Assembly (NCBI GenBank): GCA_964036315.1
Contig: OZ038479.1
Coordinates: 57,390,246-57,454,245, forward strand
Length of the DNA stretch: 64,000 nt
Direction: 5' to 3'
Origin: Acanthosepion esculentum
Taxonomy: Eukaryota; Mollusca; Cephalopoda; Sepiida; Sepiidae
Shown: positions 43,201 through 58,200 of the stretch, piece by piece
How the letters are laid out: every line of letters begins with the position of its first letter
How positions within the stretch are numbered: the first letter of the stretch is position 1
Program-made: the position numbers and the translations under genes
Notes under the pieces: generated by a model
What the model saw: only the letters and a program-made list of their open reading frames with translations
Database searches by the model: none
Told to the model about the DNA's origin: nothing

Positions 43201-46200
43201 CATCAACTATCCTCTCTACAATTACTTTTCAGTTTTTCATCTGAATCTGCCACCAAGACAGTGTCATCTGCACCATGTTTGTTGTTAATGTAATGTCTGC
43301 TGATAACAAATCCTGGCAGGTCCTCTAATTCTCTTAGTCCTTTTCTCTTGCTGACATCAACTATCCTCTCTACAATTACTTTTCAGTTTTTCATCCTAAT
43401 CTGCGACCAAGACAGTGTCATCTGCATCATGTTTGTTGTTAATGTAATGTCTGCTGATAACAAATCCTGGCGGGTCCTCTAATTCTCTTAGTCCTTTTCT
43501 CTTGCTGACATCACTTATCCTCTCTACAATTACTTTTCAGTTTTTCATCTGAATCTGGCACCAAGACAGTGTCATCTGCATCATGTTTGTTGTTAATGTA
43601 ATGTCTGCTGATAACAAATCCTGGCAGGTCCTCTAATTCTCTTAGTCCTTTTCTCTTGCTGACATCAAATATCCTCTCTACAATTACTTTTCAGTTTTTC
43701 ATCCTAATCTGCGACCAAGACAGTGTCATCTGCATCATGTTTGTTGTTAATGTAATATCTGCTGATAACGAATCCTGGCAGGTCCTCTAATTCTCTTAGT
43801 CCTTTTCTCTTGCTGACATCAACTATCCTCTCTACAATTACTTTTCAGTTTTTCATCCTAATCTGCGACCAAGACAGCGTCATCTGCATCATGTTTGTTG
43901 TTAATGTAATGTCTGCTGATAACAAATCCTGGCAGGTCCTCTAATTCTCTTAGTCCTTTTCTCTTGCTGACATCAACTATCCTCTCTAGAATTACTTTTC
44001 AGTTTTAAATCTGAATCTGCCACCAAGACAGTGTCATCTGCATCATGTTTGTTGTTAATGTAATATCTGCTGATAACAAATCCTGGCAGGTCCTCTAATT
44101 CTCTTAGTCCTTTTCTCTTGCTGACATCAACTATCCTCTCTACAATTACTTTTCAGTTTTTCATCTGAATCTGGCACCAAGACAGTGTCATCTGCATCAT
44201 GTTTGTTGTTAATGTAATATCTGCTGATAACAAATCCTGGCAGGTCCTCTAATTCTCTTAGTCCTTTTCTCTTGCTGACATCAACTATCCTCTCTACAAT
44301 TACTTTTCAGTTTTTCATCTGAATCTGCCACCAAGACAGTGTCATCTGCACCATGTTTGTTGTTAATGTAATGTCTGCTGATAACAAATCCTGGCAGGTC
44401 CTCTAATTCTCTTAGTCCTTTTCTCTTGCTGACATCAACTATCCTCTCTACAATTACTTTTCAGTTTTTATTCTGAATCTGCCACCAAGACAGTGTCATC
44501 TGCATCATGTTTGTTGTTAATGTAATGTCTGCTGATAACAAATCCTGGCAGGTCCTCTAATTCTCTTAGTCCTTTTCTCTTGCTGACATCAACTATCCTC
44601 TCTACAATTACTTTTCAGTTTTTCATCTGAATCTGCCACCAAGACAGTGTCATCTGCATCATGTTTGTTGTTAATGTAATGTCTGCTGATAACAAATCCT
44701 GGCAGGTCCTCTAATTCTCTTAGTCCTTTTCTCTTGCTGACATCAACTATCCTCTCTACAATTACTTTTCAGTTTTTCATCTGAATCTGCCACCAAGACA
44801 GTGTCATCTGCATCATGTTTGTTGTTAATGTAATATCTGCTGATAACAAATCCTGGCAGGTCCTCTAATTCTCTTAGTCCTTTTCTCTTGCTGACATCAA
44901 CTATCCTCTCTACAATTACTTTTCAGTTTTTCATCTGAATCTGCCACCAAGACAGTGTCATCTGCACCATGTTTGTTGTTAATGTAATGTCTGCTGATAA
45001 CAAATCCTGGCAGGTCCTCTAATTCTCTTAGTCCTTTTCTCTTGCTGACATCAACTATCCTCTCTACAATTACTTTTCAGTTTTTCATCCTAATCTGCGA
45101 CCAAGACAGTGTCATCTGCATCATGTTTGTTGTTAATGTAATGTCTGCTGATAACAAATCCTGGCGGGTCCTCTAATTCTCTTAGTCCTTTTCTCTTGCT
45201 GACATCAACTATCCTCTCTACAATTACTTTTCAGTTTTTCATCTGAATCTGGCACCAAGACAGTGTCATCTGCATCATGTTTGTTGTTAATGTAATGTCT
45301 GCTGATAACAAATCCTGGCAGGTCCTCTAATTCTCTTAGTCCTTTTCTCTTGCTGACATCAACTATCCTCTCTACAATTACTTTTCAGTTTTTCATCCTA
45401 ATCTGCGACCAAGACAGTGTCATCTGCATCATGTTTGTTGTTAATGTAATATCTGCTGATAACGAATCCTGGCAGGTCCTCTAATTCTCTTAGTCCTTTT
45501 CTCTTGCTGACATCAACTATCCTCTCTACAATTACTTTTCAGTTTTTCATCCTAATCTGCGACCAAGACAGTGTCATCTGCATCATGTTTGTTGTTAATG
45601 TAATGTCTGCTGATAACAAATCCTGGCAGGTCCTCTAATTCTCTTAGTCCTTTTCTCTTGCTGACATCAACTATCCTCTCTAGAATTACTTTTCAGTTTT
45701 AAATCTGAATCTGCCACCAAGACAGTGTCATCTGCATCATGTTTGTTGTTAATGTAATATCTGCTGATAACAAATCCTGGCAGGTCCTCTAATTCTCTTA
45801 GTCCTTTTCTCTTGCTGACATCAACTATCCTCTCTACAATTACTTTTCAGTTTTTCATCTGAATCTGCCACCAAGACAGTGTCATCTGCATCATGTTTGT
45901 TGTTAATGTAATGTCTGCTGATAACAAATCCTGGCAGGTCCTCTAATTCTCTTAGTCCTTTTCTCTTGCTGACATCAACTATCCTCTCTACAATTACTTT
46001 TCAGTTTTTCATCTGAATCTGCCACCAAGACAGTGTCATCTGCATCATGTTTGTTGTTAATGTAATGTCTGCTGATAACAAATCCTGGCAGGTCCTCTAA
46101 TTCTCTTAGTCCTTTTCTCTTGCTGACATCAACTATCCTCTCTACAATTACTTTTCAGTTTTCCATCTGAATCTGCCACCAAGACAGTGTCATCTGCATC

Positions 46201-49200
46201 ATGTTTGTTGTTAATGTAATGTCTGCTGATAACAAATCCTGGCAGGTCCTCTAATTCTCTTAGTCCTTTTCTCTTGCTGACATCAACTATCCTCTCTACA
46301 ATTACTTTTCAGTTTTTCATCTGAATCTGCCACCAAGACAGTGTCATCTGCATCATGTTTGTTGTTAATGTAATATCTGCTGATAACAAATCCTGGCAGG
46401 TCCTCTAATTCTCTTAGTCCTTTTCTCTTGCTGACATCAACTATCCTCTCTAAAATTACTTTTCAGTTTTTCATCTGAATCTGCCACCAAGACAGTGTCA
46501 TCTGCACCATGTTTGTTGTTAATGTAATGTCTGCTGATAACAAATCCTGGCAGGTCCTCTAATTCTCTTAGTCCTTTTCTCTTGCTGACATCAACTATCC
46601 TCTCTACAATTACTTTTCAGTTTTTCATCTGAATCTGCCACCAAGACATTGTCATCTGCATCATGTTTGTTGTTAATGTAATGTCTGCTGATAACAAATC
46701 CTGGCAGGTCCTCTAATTCTCTTAGTCCTTTTCTCTTGCTGACATCAACTATCCTCTCTACAATTACTTTTCAGTTTTTCATCCTAATCTGCGACCAAGA
46801 CAGTGTCATCTGCATCATGTTTGTTGTTAATGTAATGTCTGCTGATAACAAATCCTGGCGGGTCCTCTAATTCTCTTAGTCCTTTTCTCTTGCTGACATC
46901 ACTTATCCTCTCTACAATTACTTTTCAGTCTTTCATCTGAATCTGCCACCAAGACAGTGTCACCTGCATCATGTTTGTTGTTAATGTAATGTCTGCTGAT
47001 AACAAATCCTGGCAGGTCCTCTAATTCTCTTAGTCCTTTTCTCTTGCTGACATCAACTATCCTCTCTACAATTACTTTTCAGTTTTTCATCTGAATCTGC
47101 CACCAAGACAGTGTCATCTGCATCATGTTTGTTGTTAATGTAATGTCTGCTGATAACAAATCCTGGCAGGTCCTCTAATTCTCTTAGTCCTTTTCTCTTG
47201 CTGACATCAACTATCCTCTCTACAATTACTTTTCAGTTTTTCATCTGAATCTGCCACCAAGACAGTGTCACCTGCATCATGTTTGTTGTTAATGTAATGT
47301 CTGCTGATAACAAATCCTGGCAGGTCCTCTAATTCTCTTAGTCCTTTTCTCTTGCTGACATCAACTATCCTCTCTACAATTACTTTTCAGTTTTTCATCT
47401 GAATCTGCCACCAAGACAGTGTCATCTGCATCATGTTTGTTGTTAATGTAATGTCTGCTGATAACAAATCCTGGCAGGTCCTCTAATTCTCTTAGTCCTT
47501 TTCTCTTGCTGACATCAACTATCCTCTCTACAATTACTTTTCAGTTTTTCATCTGAATCTGGCACCAAGACAGTGTCATCTGCATCATGTTTGTTGTTAA
47601 TGTAATGTCTGCTGATAACAAATCCTGGCAGGTCCTCTAATTCTCTTAGTCCTTTTCTCTTGCTGACATCAACTATCCTCTCTACAATTACTTTTCAGTT
47701 TTTCATCCTAATCTGCGACCAAGACAGTGTCATCTGCATCATGTTTGTTGTTAATGTAATATCTGCTGATAACAAATCCTGGCAGGTCCTCTAATTCTCT
47801 TAGTCCTTTTCTCTTGCTGACATCAACTATCCTCTCTACAATTACTTTTTAGTTTTTCATCTGAATCTGGCACCAAGACAGTGTCATCTGCATCATGTTT
47901 GTTGTTAATGTAATGTCTGCTGATAACAAATCCTGGCAGGTCCTCTAATTCTCTTAGTCCTTTTCTCTTGCTGACATCAACTATCCTCTCTACAATTACT
48001 TTTCAGTTTTTCATCCTAATCTGCGACCAAGACAGTGTCATCTGCATCATGTTTGTTGTTAATGTAATATCTGCTGATAACGAATCCTGGCAGGTCCTCT
48101 AATTCTCTTAGTCCTTTTCTCTTGCTGACATCAACTATCCTCTCTACAATTACTTTTCAGTTTTTCATCCTAATCTGCGACCAAGACAGTGTCATCTGCA
48201 TCATGTTTGTTGTTAATGTAATGTCTGCTGATAACAAATCCTGGCAGATCCTCTAATTCTCTTAGTCCTTTTCTCTTGCTGACATCAACTATCCTCTCTA
48301 GAATTACTTTTCAGTTTTAAATCTGAATCTGCCACCAAGACAGTGTCATCTGCATCATGTTTGTTGTTAATGTAATATCTGCTGATAACAAATCCTGGCA
48401 GGTCCTCTAATTCTCTTAGTCCTTTTCTCTTGCTGACATCAACTATCCTCTCTACAATTACTTTTCAGTTTTTCATCTGAATCTGGCACCAAGACAGTGT
48501 CATCTGCATCATGTTTCTTGTTAATGTAATGTCTGCTGATAACAAATCCTGGCAGGTCCTCTAATTCTCTTAGTCCTTTTCTCTTGCTGACATCAACTAT
48601 CCTCTCTACAATTACTTTTCAGTTTTTCATCCTAATCTGCGACCAAGACAGTGTCATCTGCATCATGTTTGTTGTTAATGTAATATCTGCTGATAACGAA
48701 TCCTGGCAGGTCCTCTAATTCTCTTAGTCCTTTTCTCTTGCTGACATCAACTATCCTCTCTACAATTACTTTTCAGTTTTTCATCCTAATCTGCGACCAA
48801 GACAGTGTCATCTGCATCATGTTTGTTGTTAATGTAATGTCTGCTGATAACAAATCCTGGCAGATCCTCTAATTCTCTTAGTCCTTTTCTCTTGCTGACA
48901 TCAACTATCCTCTCTAGAATTACTTTTCAGTTTTAAATCTGAATCTGCCACCAAGACAGTGTCATCTGCATCATGTTTGTTGTTAATGTAATATCTGCTG
49001 ATAACAAATCCTGGCAGGTCCTCTAATTCTCTTAGTCCTTTTCTCTTGCTGACATCAACTATCCTCTCTACAATTACTTTTTAGTTTTTCATCTGAATCT
49101 GGCACCAAGACAGTGTCATCTGCATCATGTTTGTTGTTAATGTAATGTCTGCTGATAACAAATCCTGGCAGGTCCTCTAATTCTCTTAGTCCTTTTCTCT

Positions 49201-52200
49201 TGCTGACATCAACTATCCTCTCTACAATTACTTTTCAGTTTTTCATCCTAATCTGCGACCAAGACAGTGTCATCTGCATCATGTTTGTTGTTAATGTAAT
49301 ATCTGCTGATAACGAATCCTGGCAGGTCCTCTAATTCTCTTAGTCCTTTTCTCTTGCTGACATCAACTATCCTCTCTACAATTACTTTTCAGTTTTTCAT
49401 CCTAATCTGCGACCAAGACAGTGTCATCTGCATCATGTTTGTTGTTAATGTAATGTCTGCTGATAACAAATCCTGGCAGATCCTCTAATTCTCTTAGTCC
49501 TTTTCTCTTGCTGACATCAACTATCCTCTCTAGAATTACTTTTCAGTTTTAAATCTGAATCTGCCACCAAGACAGTGTCATCTGCATCATGTTTGTTGTT
49601 AATGTAATATCTGCTGATAACAAATCCTGGCAGGTCCTCTAATTCTCTTAGTCCTTTTCTCTTGCTGACATCAACTATCCTCTCTACAATTACTTTTCAG
49701 TTTTTCATCTGAATCTGGCACCAAGACAGTGTCATCTGCATCATGTTTCTTGTTAATGTAATGTCTGCTGATAACAAATCCTGGCAGGTCCTCTAATTCT
49801 CTTAGTCCTTTTCTCTTGCTGACATCAACTATCCTCTCTACAATTACTTTTCAGTTTTTCATCCTAATCTGCGACCAAGACAGTGTCATCTGCATCATGT
49901 TTGTTGTTAATGTAATATCTGCTGATAACAAATCCTGGCAGGTCCTCTAATTCTCTTAGTCCTTTTCTCTTGCTGACATCAACTATCCTCTCTACAATTA
50001 CTTTTTAGTTTTTCATCTGAATCTGGCACCAAGACAGTGTCATTTGCATCATGTTTGTTGTTAATGTAATGTCTGCTGATAACAAATCCTGGCAGGTCCT
50101 CTAATTCTCTTAGTCCTTTTCTCTTGCTGACATCAACTATCCTCTCTACAATTACTTTTCAGTTTTTCATCCTAATCTGCGACCAAGACAGTGTCATCTG
50201 CATCATGTTTGTTGTTAATGTAATATCTGCTGATAACGAATCCTGGCAGGTCCTCTAATTCTCTTAGTCCTTTTCTCTTGCTGACATCAACTATCCTCTC
50301 TACAATTACTTTTCAGTTTTTCATCCTAATCTGCGACCAAGACAGTGTCATCTGCATCATGTTTGTTGTTAATGTAATGTCTGCTGATAACAAATCCTGG
50401 CAGATCCTCTAATTCTCTTAGTCCTTTTCTCTTGCTGACATCAACTATCCTCTCTAGAATTACTTTTCAGTTTTAAATCTGAATCTGCCACCAAGACAGT
50501 GTCATCTGCATCATGTTTGTTGTTAATGTAATATCTGCTGATAACAAATCCTGGCAGGTCCTCTAATTCTCTTAGTCCTTTTCTCTTGCTGACATCAACT
50601 ATCCTCTCTACAATTACTTTTCAGTTTTTCATCTGAATCTGGCACCAAGACAGTGTCATCTGCATCATGTTTCTTGTTAATGTAATGTCTGCTGATAACA
50701 AATCCTGGCAGGTCCTCTAATTCTCTTAGTCCTTTTCTCTTGCTGACATCAACTATCCTCTCTACAATTACTTTTCAGTTTTTCATCCTAATCTGCGACC
50801 AAGACAGTGTCATCTGCATCATGTTTGTTGTTAATGTAATATCTGCTGATAACGAATCCTGGCAGGTCCTCTAATTCTCTTAGTCCTTTTCTCTTGCTGA
50901 CATCAACTATCCTCTCTACAATTACTTTTCAGTTTTTCATCCTAATCTGCGACCAAGACAGTGTCATCTGCATCATGTTTGTTGTTAATGTAATGTCTGC
51001 TGATAACAAATCCTGGCAGATCCTCTAATTCTCTTAGTCCTTTTCTCTTGCTGACATCAACTATCCTCTCTAGAATTACTTTTCAGTTTTAAATCTGAAT
51101 CTGCCACCAAGACAGTGTCATCTGCATCATGTTTGTTGTTAATGTAATATCTGCTGATAACAAATCCTGGCAGGTCCTCTAATTCTCTTAGTCCTTTTCT
51201 CTTGCTGACATCAACTATCCTCTCTACAATTACTTTTTAGTTTTTCATCTGAATCTGGCACCAAGACAGTGTCATCTGCATCATGTTTGTTGTTAATGTA
51301 ATGTCTGCTGATAACAAATCCTGGCAGGTCCTCTAATTCTCTTAGTCCTTTTCTCTTGCTGACATCAACTATCCTCTCTACAATTACTTTTCAGTTTTTC
51401 ATCCTAATCTGCGACCAAGACAGTGTCATCTGCATCATGTTTGTTGTTAATGTAATATCTGCTGATAACGAATCCTGGCAGGTCCTCTAATTCTCTTAGT
51501 CCTTTTCTCTTGCTGACATCAACTATCCTCTCTACAATTACTTTTCAGTTTTTCATCCTAATCTGCGACCAAGACAGTGTCATCTGCATCATGTTTGTTG
51601 TTAATGTAATGTCTGCTGATAACAAATCCTGGCAGATCCTCTAATTCTCTTAGTCCTTTTCTCTTGCTGACATCAACTATCCTCTCTAGAATTACTTTTC
51701 AGTTTTAAATCTGAATCTGCCACCAAGACAGTGTCATCTGCATCATGTTTGTTGTTAATGTAATATCTGCTGATAACAAATCCTGGCAGGTCCTCTAATT
51801 CTCTTAGTCCTTTTCTCTTGCTGACATCAACTATCCTCTCTACAATTACTTTTCAGTTTTTCATCTGAATCTGGCACCAAGACAGTGTCATCTGCATCAT
51901 GTTTCTTGTTAATGTAATGTCTGCTGATAACAAATCCTGGCAGGTCCTCTAATTCTCTTAGTCCTTTTCTCTTGCTGACATCAACTATCCTCTCTACAAT
52001 TACTTTTCAGTTTTTCATCCTAATCTGCGACCAAGACAGTGTCATCTGCATCATGTTTGTTGTTAATGTAATATCTGCTGATAACGAATCCTGGCAGGTC
52101 CTCTAATTCTCTTAGTCCTTTTCTCTTGCTGACATCAACTATCCTCTCTACAATTACTTTTCAGTTTTTCATCCTAATCTGCGACCAAGACAGTGTCATC

Positions 52201-55200
52201 TGCATCATGTTTGTTGTTAATGTAATGTCTGCTGATAACAAATCCTGGCAGATCCTCTAATTCTCTTAGTCCTTTTCTCTTGCTGACATCAACTATCCTC
52301 TCTAGAATTACTTTTCAGTTTTAAATCTGAATCTGCCACCAAGACAGTGTCATCTGCATCATGTTTGTTGTTAATGTAATATCTGCTGATAACAAATCCT
52401 GGCAGGTCCTCTAATTCTCTTAGTCCTTTTCTCTTGCTGACATCAACTATCCTCTCTACTATTACTTTTCAGTTTTTCATCTGAATCTGCCACCAAGACA
52501 TTGTCATCTGCATCATGTTTGTTGTTAATGTAATGTCTGCTGATAACAAATCCTGGCAGGTCCTCTAATTCTCTTAGTCCTTTTCTCTTGCTGACATCAA
52601 CTATCCTCTCTACAATTACTTTTCAGTTTTTCATCCTAATCTGCCACCAAGACAGTGTCATCTGCATCATGTTTGTTGTTAATGTAATATCTGCTGATAA
52701 CGAATCCTGGCAGGTCCTCTAATTCTCTTAGTCCTTTTCTCTTGCTGACATCAACTATCCTCTCTACAATTACTTTTCAGTTTTTCATCCTAATCTGCGA
52801 CCAAGACAGTGTCATCTGCATCATGTTTGTTGTTAATGTAATGTCTGCTGATAACAAATCCTGGCGGGTCCTCTAATTCTCTTAGTCCTTTTCTCTTGCT
52901 GACATCACTTATCCTCTCTACAATTACTTTTCAGTCTTTCATCTGAATCTGCCACCAAGACAGTGTCACCTGCATCATGTTTGTTGTTAATGTAATGTCT
53001 GCTGATAACAAATCCTGGCAGGTCCTCTAATTCTCTTAGTCCTTTTCTCTTGCTGACATCAACTATCCTCTCTACAATTACTTTTCAGTTTTTCATCTGA
53101 ATCTGCCACCAAGACAGTGTCATCTGCATCATGTTTGTTGTTAATGTAATGTCTGCTGATAACAAATCCTGGCAGGTCCTCTAATTCTCTTAGTCCTTTT
53201 CTCTTGCTGACATCAACTATCCTCTCTACAATTACTTTTCAGTTTTTCATCTGAATCTGCCACCAAGACAGTGTCACCTGCATCATGTTTGTTGTTAATG
53301 TAATGTCTGCTGATAACAAATCCTGGCAGGTCCTCTAATTCTCTTAGTCCTTTTCTCTTGCTGACATCAACTATCCTCTCTACAATTACTTTTCAGTTTT
53401 TCATCTGAATCTGGCACCAAGACAGTGTCATCTGCATCATGTTTGTTGTTAATGTAATGTCTGCTGATAACAAATCCTGGCAGGTCCTCTAATTCTCTTA
53501 GTCCTTTTCTCTTGCTGACATCAACTATCCTCTCTACAATTACTTTTCAGTTTTTCATCCTAATCTGCGACCAAGACAGTGTCATCTGCATCATGTTTGT
53601 TGTTAATGTAATATCTGCTGATAACAAATCCTGGCAGGTCCTCTAATTCTCTTAGTCCTTTTCTCTTGCTGACATCAACTATCCTCTCTACAATTACTTT
53701 TTAGTTTTTCATCTGAATCTGGCACCAAGACAGTGTCATCTGCATCATGTTTGTTGTTAATGTAATGTCTGCTGATAACAAATCCTGGCAGGTCCTCTAA
53801 TTCTCTTAGTCCTTTTCTCTTGCTGACATCAACTATCCTCTCTACAATTACTTTTCAGTTTTTCATCCTAATCTGCGACCAAGACAGTGTCATCTGCATC
53901 ATGTTTGTTGTTAATGTAATATCTGCTGATAACGAATCCTGGCAGGTCCTCTAATTCTCTTAGTCCTTTTCTCTTGCTGACATCAACTATCCTCTCTACA
54001 ATTACTTTTCAGTTTTTCATCCTAATCTGCGACCAAGACAGTGTCATCTGCATCATGTTTGTTGTTAATGTAATGTCTGCTGATAACAAATCCTGGCAGA
54101 TCCTCTAATTCTCTTAGTCCTTTTCTCTTGCTGACATCAACTATCCTCTCTAGAATTACTTTTCAGTTTTAAATCTGAATCTGCCACCAAGACAGTGTCA
54201 TCTGCATCATGTTTGTTGTTAATGTAATATCTGCTGATAACAAATCCTGGCAGGTCCTCTAATTCTCTTAGTCCTTTTCTCTTGCTGACATCAACTATCC
54301 TCTCTACAATTACTTTTCAGTTTTTCATCTGAATCTGGCACCAAGACAATGTCATCTGCATCATGTTTCTTGTTAATGTAATGTCTGCTGATAACAAATC
54401 CTGGCAGGTCCTCTAATTCTCTTAGTCCTTTTCTCTTGCTGACATCAACTATCCTCTCTACAATTACTTTTCAGTTTTTCATCCTAATCTGCGACCAAGA
54501 CAGTGTCATCTGCATCATGTTTGTTGTTAATGTAATATCTGCTGATAACGAATCCTGGCAGGTCCTCTAATTCTCTTAGTCCTTTTCTCTTGCTGACATC
54601 AACTATCCTCTCTACAATTACTTTTCAGTTTTTCATCCTAATCTGCGACCAAGACAGTGTCATCTGCATCATGTTTGTTGTTAATGTAATGTCTGCTGAT
54701 AACAAATCCTGGCAGATCCTCTAATTCTCTTAGTCCTTTTCTCTTGCTGACATCAACTATCCTCTCTAGAATTACTTTTCAGTTTTAAATCTGAATCTGC
54801 CACCAAGACAGTGTCATCTGCATCATGTTTGTTGTTAATGTAATATCTGCTGATAACAAATCCTGGCAGGTCCTCTAATTCTCTTAGTCCTTTTCTCTTG
54901 CTGACATCAACTATCCTCTCTACAATTACTTTTCAGTTTTTCATCTGAATCTGGCACCAAGACAGTGTCATCTGCATCATGTTTCTTGTTAATGTAATGT
55001 CTGCTGATAACAAATCCTGGCAGGTCCTCTAATTCTCTTAGTCCTTTTCTCTTGCTGACATCAACTATCCTCTCTACAATTACTTTTCAGTTTTTCATCC
55101 TAATCTGCGACCAAGACAGTGTCATCTGCATCATGTTTGTTGTTAATGTAATATCTGCTGATAACGAATCCTGGCAGGTCCTCTAATTCTCTTAGTCCTT

Positions 55201-58200
55201 TTCTCTTGCTGACATCAACTATCCTCTCTACAATTACTTTTCAGTTTTTCATCCTAATCTGCGACCAAGACAGTGTCATCTGCATCATGTTTGTTGTTAA
55301 TGTAATGTCTGCTGATAACAAATCCTGGCAGATCCTCTAATTCTCTTAGTCCTTTTCTCTTGCTGACATCAACTATCCTCTCTAGAATTACTTTTCAGTT
55401 TTAAATCTGAATCTGCCACCAAGACAGTGTCATCTGCATCATGTTTGTTGTTAATGTAATATCTGCTGATAACAAATCCTGGCAGGTCCTCTAATTCTCT
55501 TAGTCCTTTTCTCTTGCTGACATCAACTATCCTCTCTACAATTACTTTTTAGTTTTTCATCTGAATCTGGCACCAAGACAGTGTCATCTGCATCATGTTT
55601 GTTGTTAATGTAATGTCTGCTGATAACAAATCCTGGCAGGTCCTCTAATTCTCTTAGTCCTTTTCTCTTGCTGACATCAACTATCCTCTCTACAATTACT
55701 TTTCAGTTTTTCATCCTAATCTGCGACCAAGACAGTGTCATCTGCATCATGTTTGTTGTTAATGTAATATCTGCTGATAACGAATCCTGGCAGGTCCTCT
55801 AATTCTCTTAGTCCTTTTCTCTTGCTGACATCAACTATCCTCTCTACAATTACTTTTCAGTTTTTCATCCTAATCTGCGACCAAGACAGTGTCATCTGCA
55901 TCATGTTTGTTGTTAATGTAATGTCTGCTGATAACAAATCCTGGCAGATCCTCTAATTCTCTTAGTCCTTTTCTCTTGCTGACATCAACTATCCTCTCTA
56001 GAATTACTTTTCAGTTTTAAATCTGAATCTGCCACCAAGACAGTGTCATCTGCATCATGTTTGTTGTTAATGTAATATCTGCTGATAACAAATCCTGGCA
56101 GGTCCTCTAATTCTCTTAGTCCTTTTCTCTTGCTGACATCAACTATCCTCTCTACAATTACTTTTCAGTTTTTCATCTGAATCTGCCACCAAGACAGTGT
56201 CATCTGCATCATGTTTGTTGTTAATGTAATGTCTGCTGATAACAAATCCTGGCAGGTCCTCTAATTCTCTTAGTCCTTTTCTCTTGCTGACATCAACTAT
56301 CCTCTCTACAATTACTTTTCAGTTTTTCATCTGAATCTGCCACCAAGACAGTGTCATCTGCATCATGTTTGTTGTTAATGTAATGTCTGCTGATAACAAA
56401 TCCTGGCAGGTCCTCTAATTCTCTTAGTCCTTTTCTCTTGCTGACATCAACTATCCTCTCTACAATTACTTTTCAGTTTTTCATCTGAATCTGCCACCAA
56501 GACAGTGTCATCTGCATCATGTTTGTTGTTAATGTAATGTCTGCTGATAACAAATCCTGGCAGGTCCTCTAATTCTCTTAGTCCTTTTCTCTTGCTGACA
56601 TCAACTATCCTCTCTACAATTACTTTTCAGTTTTTCATCTGAATCTGCCACCAAGACAGTGTCATCTGCATCATGTTTGTTGTTAATGTAATATCTGCTG
56701 ATAACAAATCCTGGCAGGTCCTCTAATTCTCTTAGTCCTTTTCTCTTGCTGACATCAACTATCCTCTCTAAAATTACTTTTCAGTTTTTCATCTGAATCT
56801 GCCACCAAGACAGTGTCATCTGCACCATGTTTGTTGTTAATGTAATGTCTGCTGATAACAAATCCTGGCAGGTCCTCTAATTCTCTTAGTCCTTTTCTCT
56901 TGCTGACATCAACTATCCTCTCTACAATTACTTTTCAGTTTTTCATCTGAATCTGCCACCAAGACATTGTCATCTGCATCATGTTTGTTGTTAATGTAAT
57001 GTCTGCTGATAACAAATCCTGGCAGGTCCTCTAATTCTCTTAGTCCTTTTCTCTTGCTGACATCAACTATCCTCTCTACAATTACTTTTCAGTTTTTCAT
57101 CCTAATCTGCCACCAAGACAGTGTCATCTGCATCATGTTTGTTGTTAATGTAATATCTGCTGATAACGAATCCTGGCAGGTCCTCTAATTCTCTTAGTCC
57201 TTTTCTCTTGCTGACATCAACTATCCTCTCTACAATTACTTTTCAGTTTTTCATCCTAATCTGCGACCAAGACAGTGTCATCTGCATCATGTTTGTTGTT
57301 AATGTAATGTCTGCTGATAATAAATCCTGGCGGGTCCTCTAATTCTCTTAGTCCTTTTCTCTTGCTGACATCACTTATCCTCTCTACAATTACTTTTCAG
57401 TCTTTCATCTGAATCTGCCACCAAGACAGTGTCACCTGCATCATGTTTGTTGTTAATGTAATGTCTGCTGATAACAAATCCTGGCAGGTCCTCTAATTCT
57501 CTTAGTCCTTTTCTCTTGCTGACATCAACTATCCTCTCTACAATTACTTTTCAGTTTTTCATCTGAATCTGCCACCAAGACAGTGTCATCTGCATCATGT
57601 TTGTTGTTAATGTAATGTCTGCTGATAACAAATCCTGGCAGGTCCTCTAATTCTCTTAGTCCTTTTCTCTTGCTGACATCAACTATCCTCTCTACAATTA
57701 CTTTTCAGTTTTTCATCCTAATCTGCCACCAAGACAGTGTCATCTGCATCATGTTTGTTGTTAATGTAATATCTGCTGATAACGAATCCTGGCAGGTCCT
57801 CTAATTCTCTTAGTCCTTTTCTCTTGCTGACATCAACTATCCTCTCTACAATTACTTTTCAGTTTTTCATCCTAATCTGCGACCAAGACAGTGTCATCTG
57901 CATCATGTTTGTTGTTAATGTAATGTCTGCTGATAATAAATCCTGGCGGGTCCTCTAATTCTCTTAGTCCTTTTCTCTTGCTGACATCACTTATCCTCTC
58001 TACAATTACTTTTCAGTCTTTCATCTGAATCTGCCACCAAGACAGTGTCACCTGCATCATGTTTGTTGTTAATGTAATGTCTGCTGATAACAAATCCTGG
58101 CAGGTCCTCTAATTCTCTTAGTCCTTTTCTCTTGCTGACATCAACTATCCTCTCTACAATTACTTTTCAGTTTTTCATCTGAATCTGCCACCAAGACAGT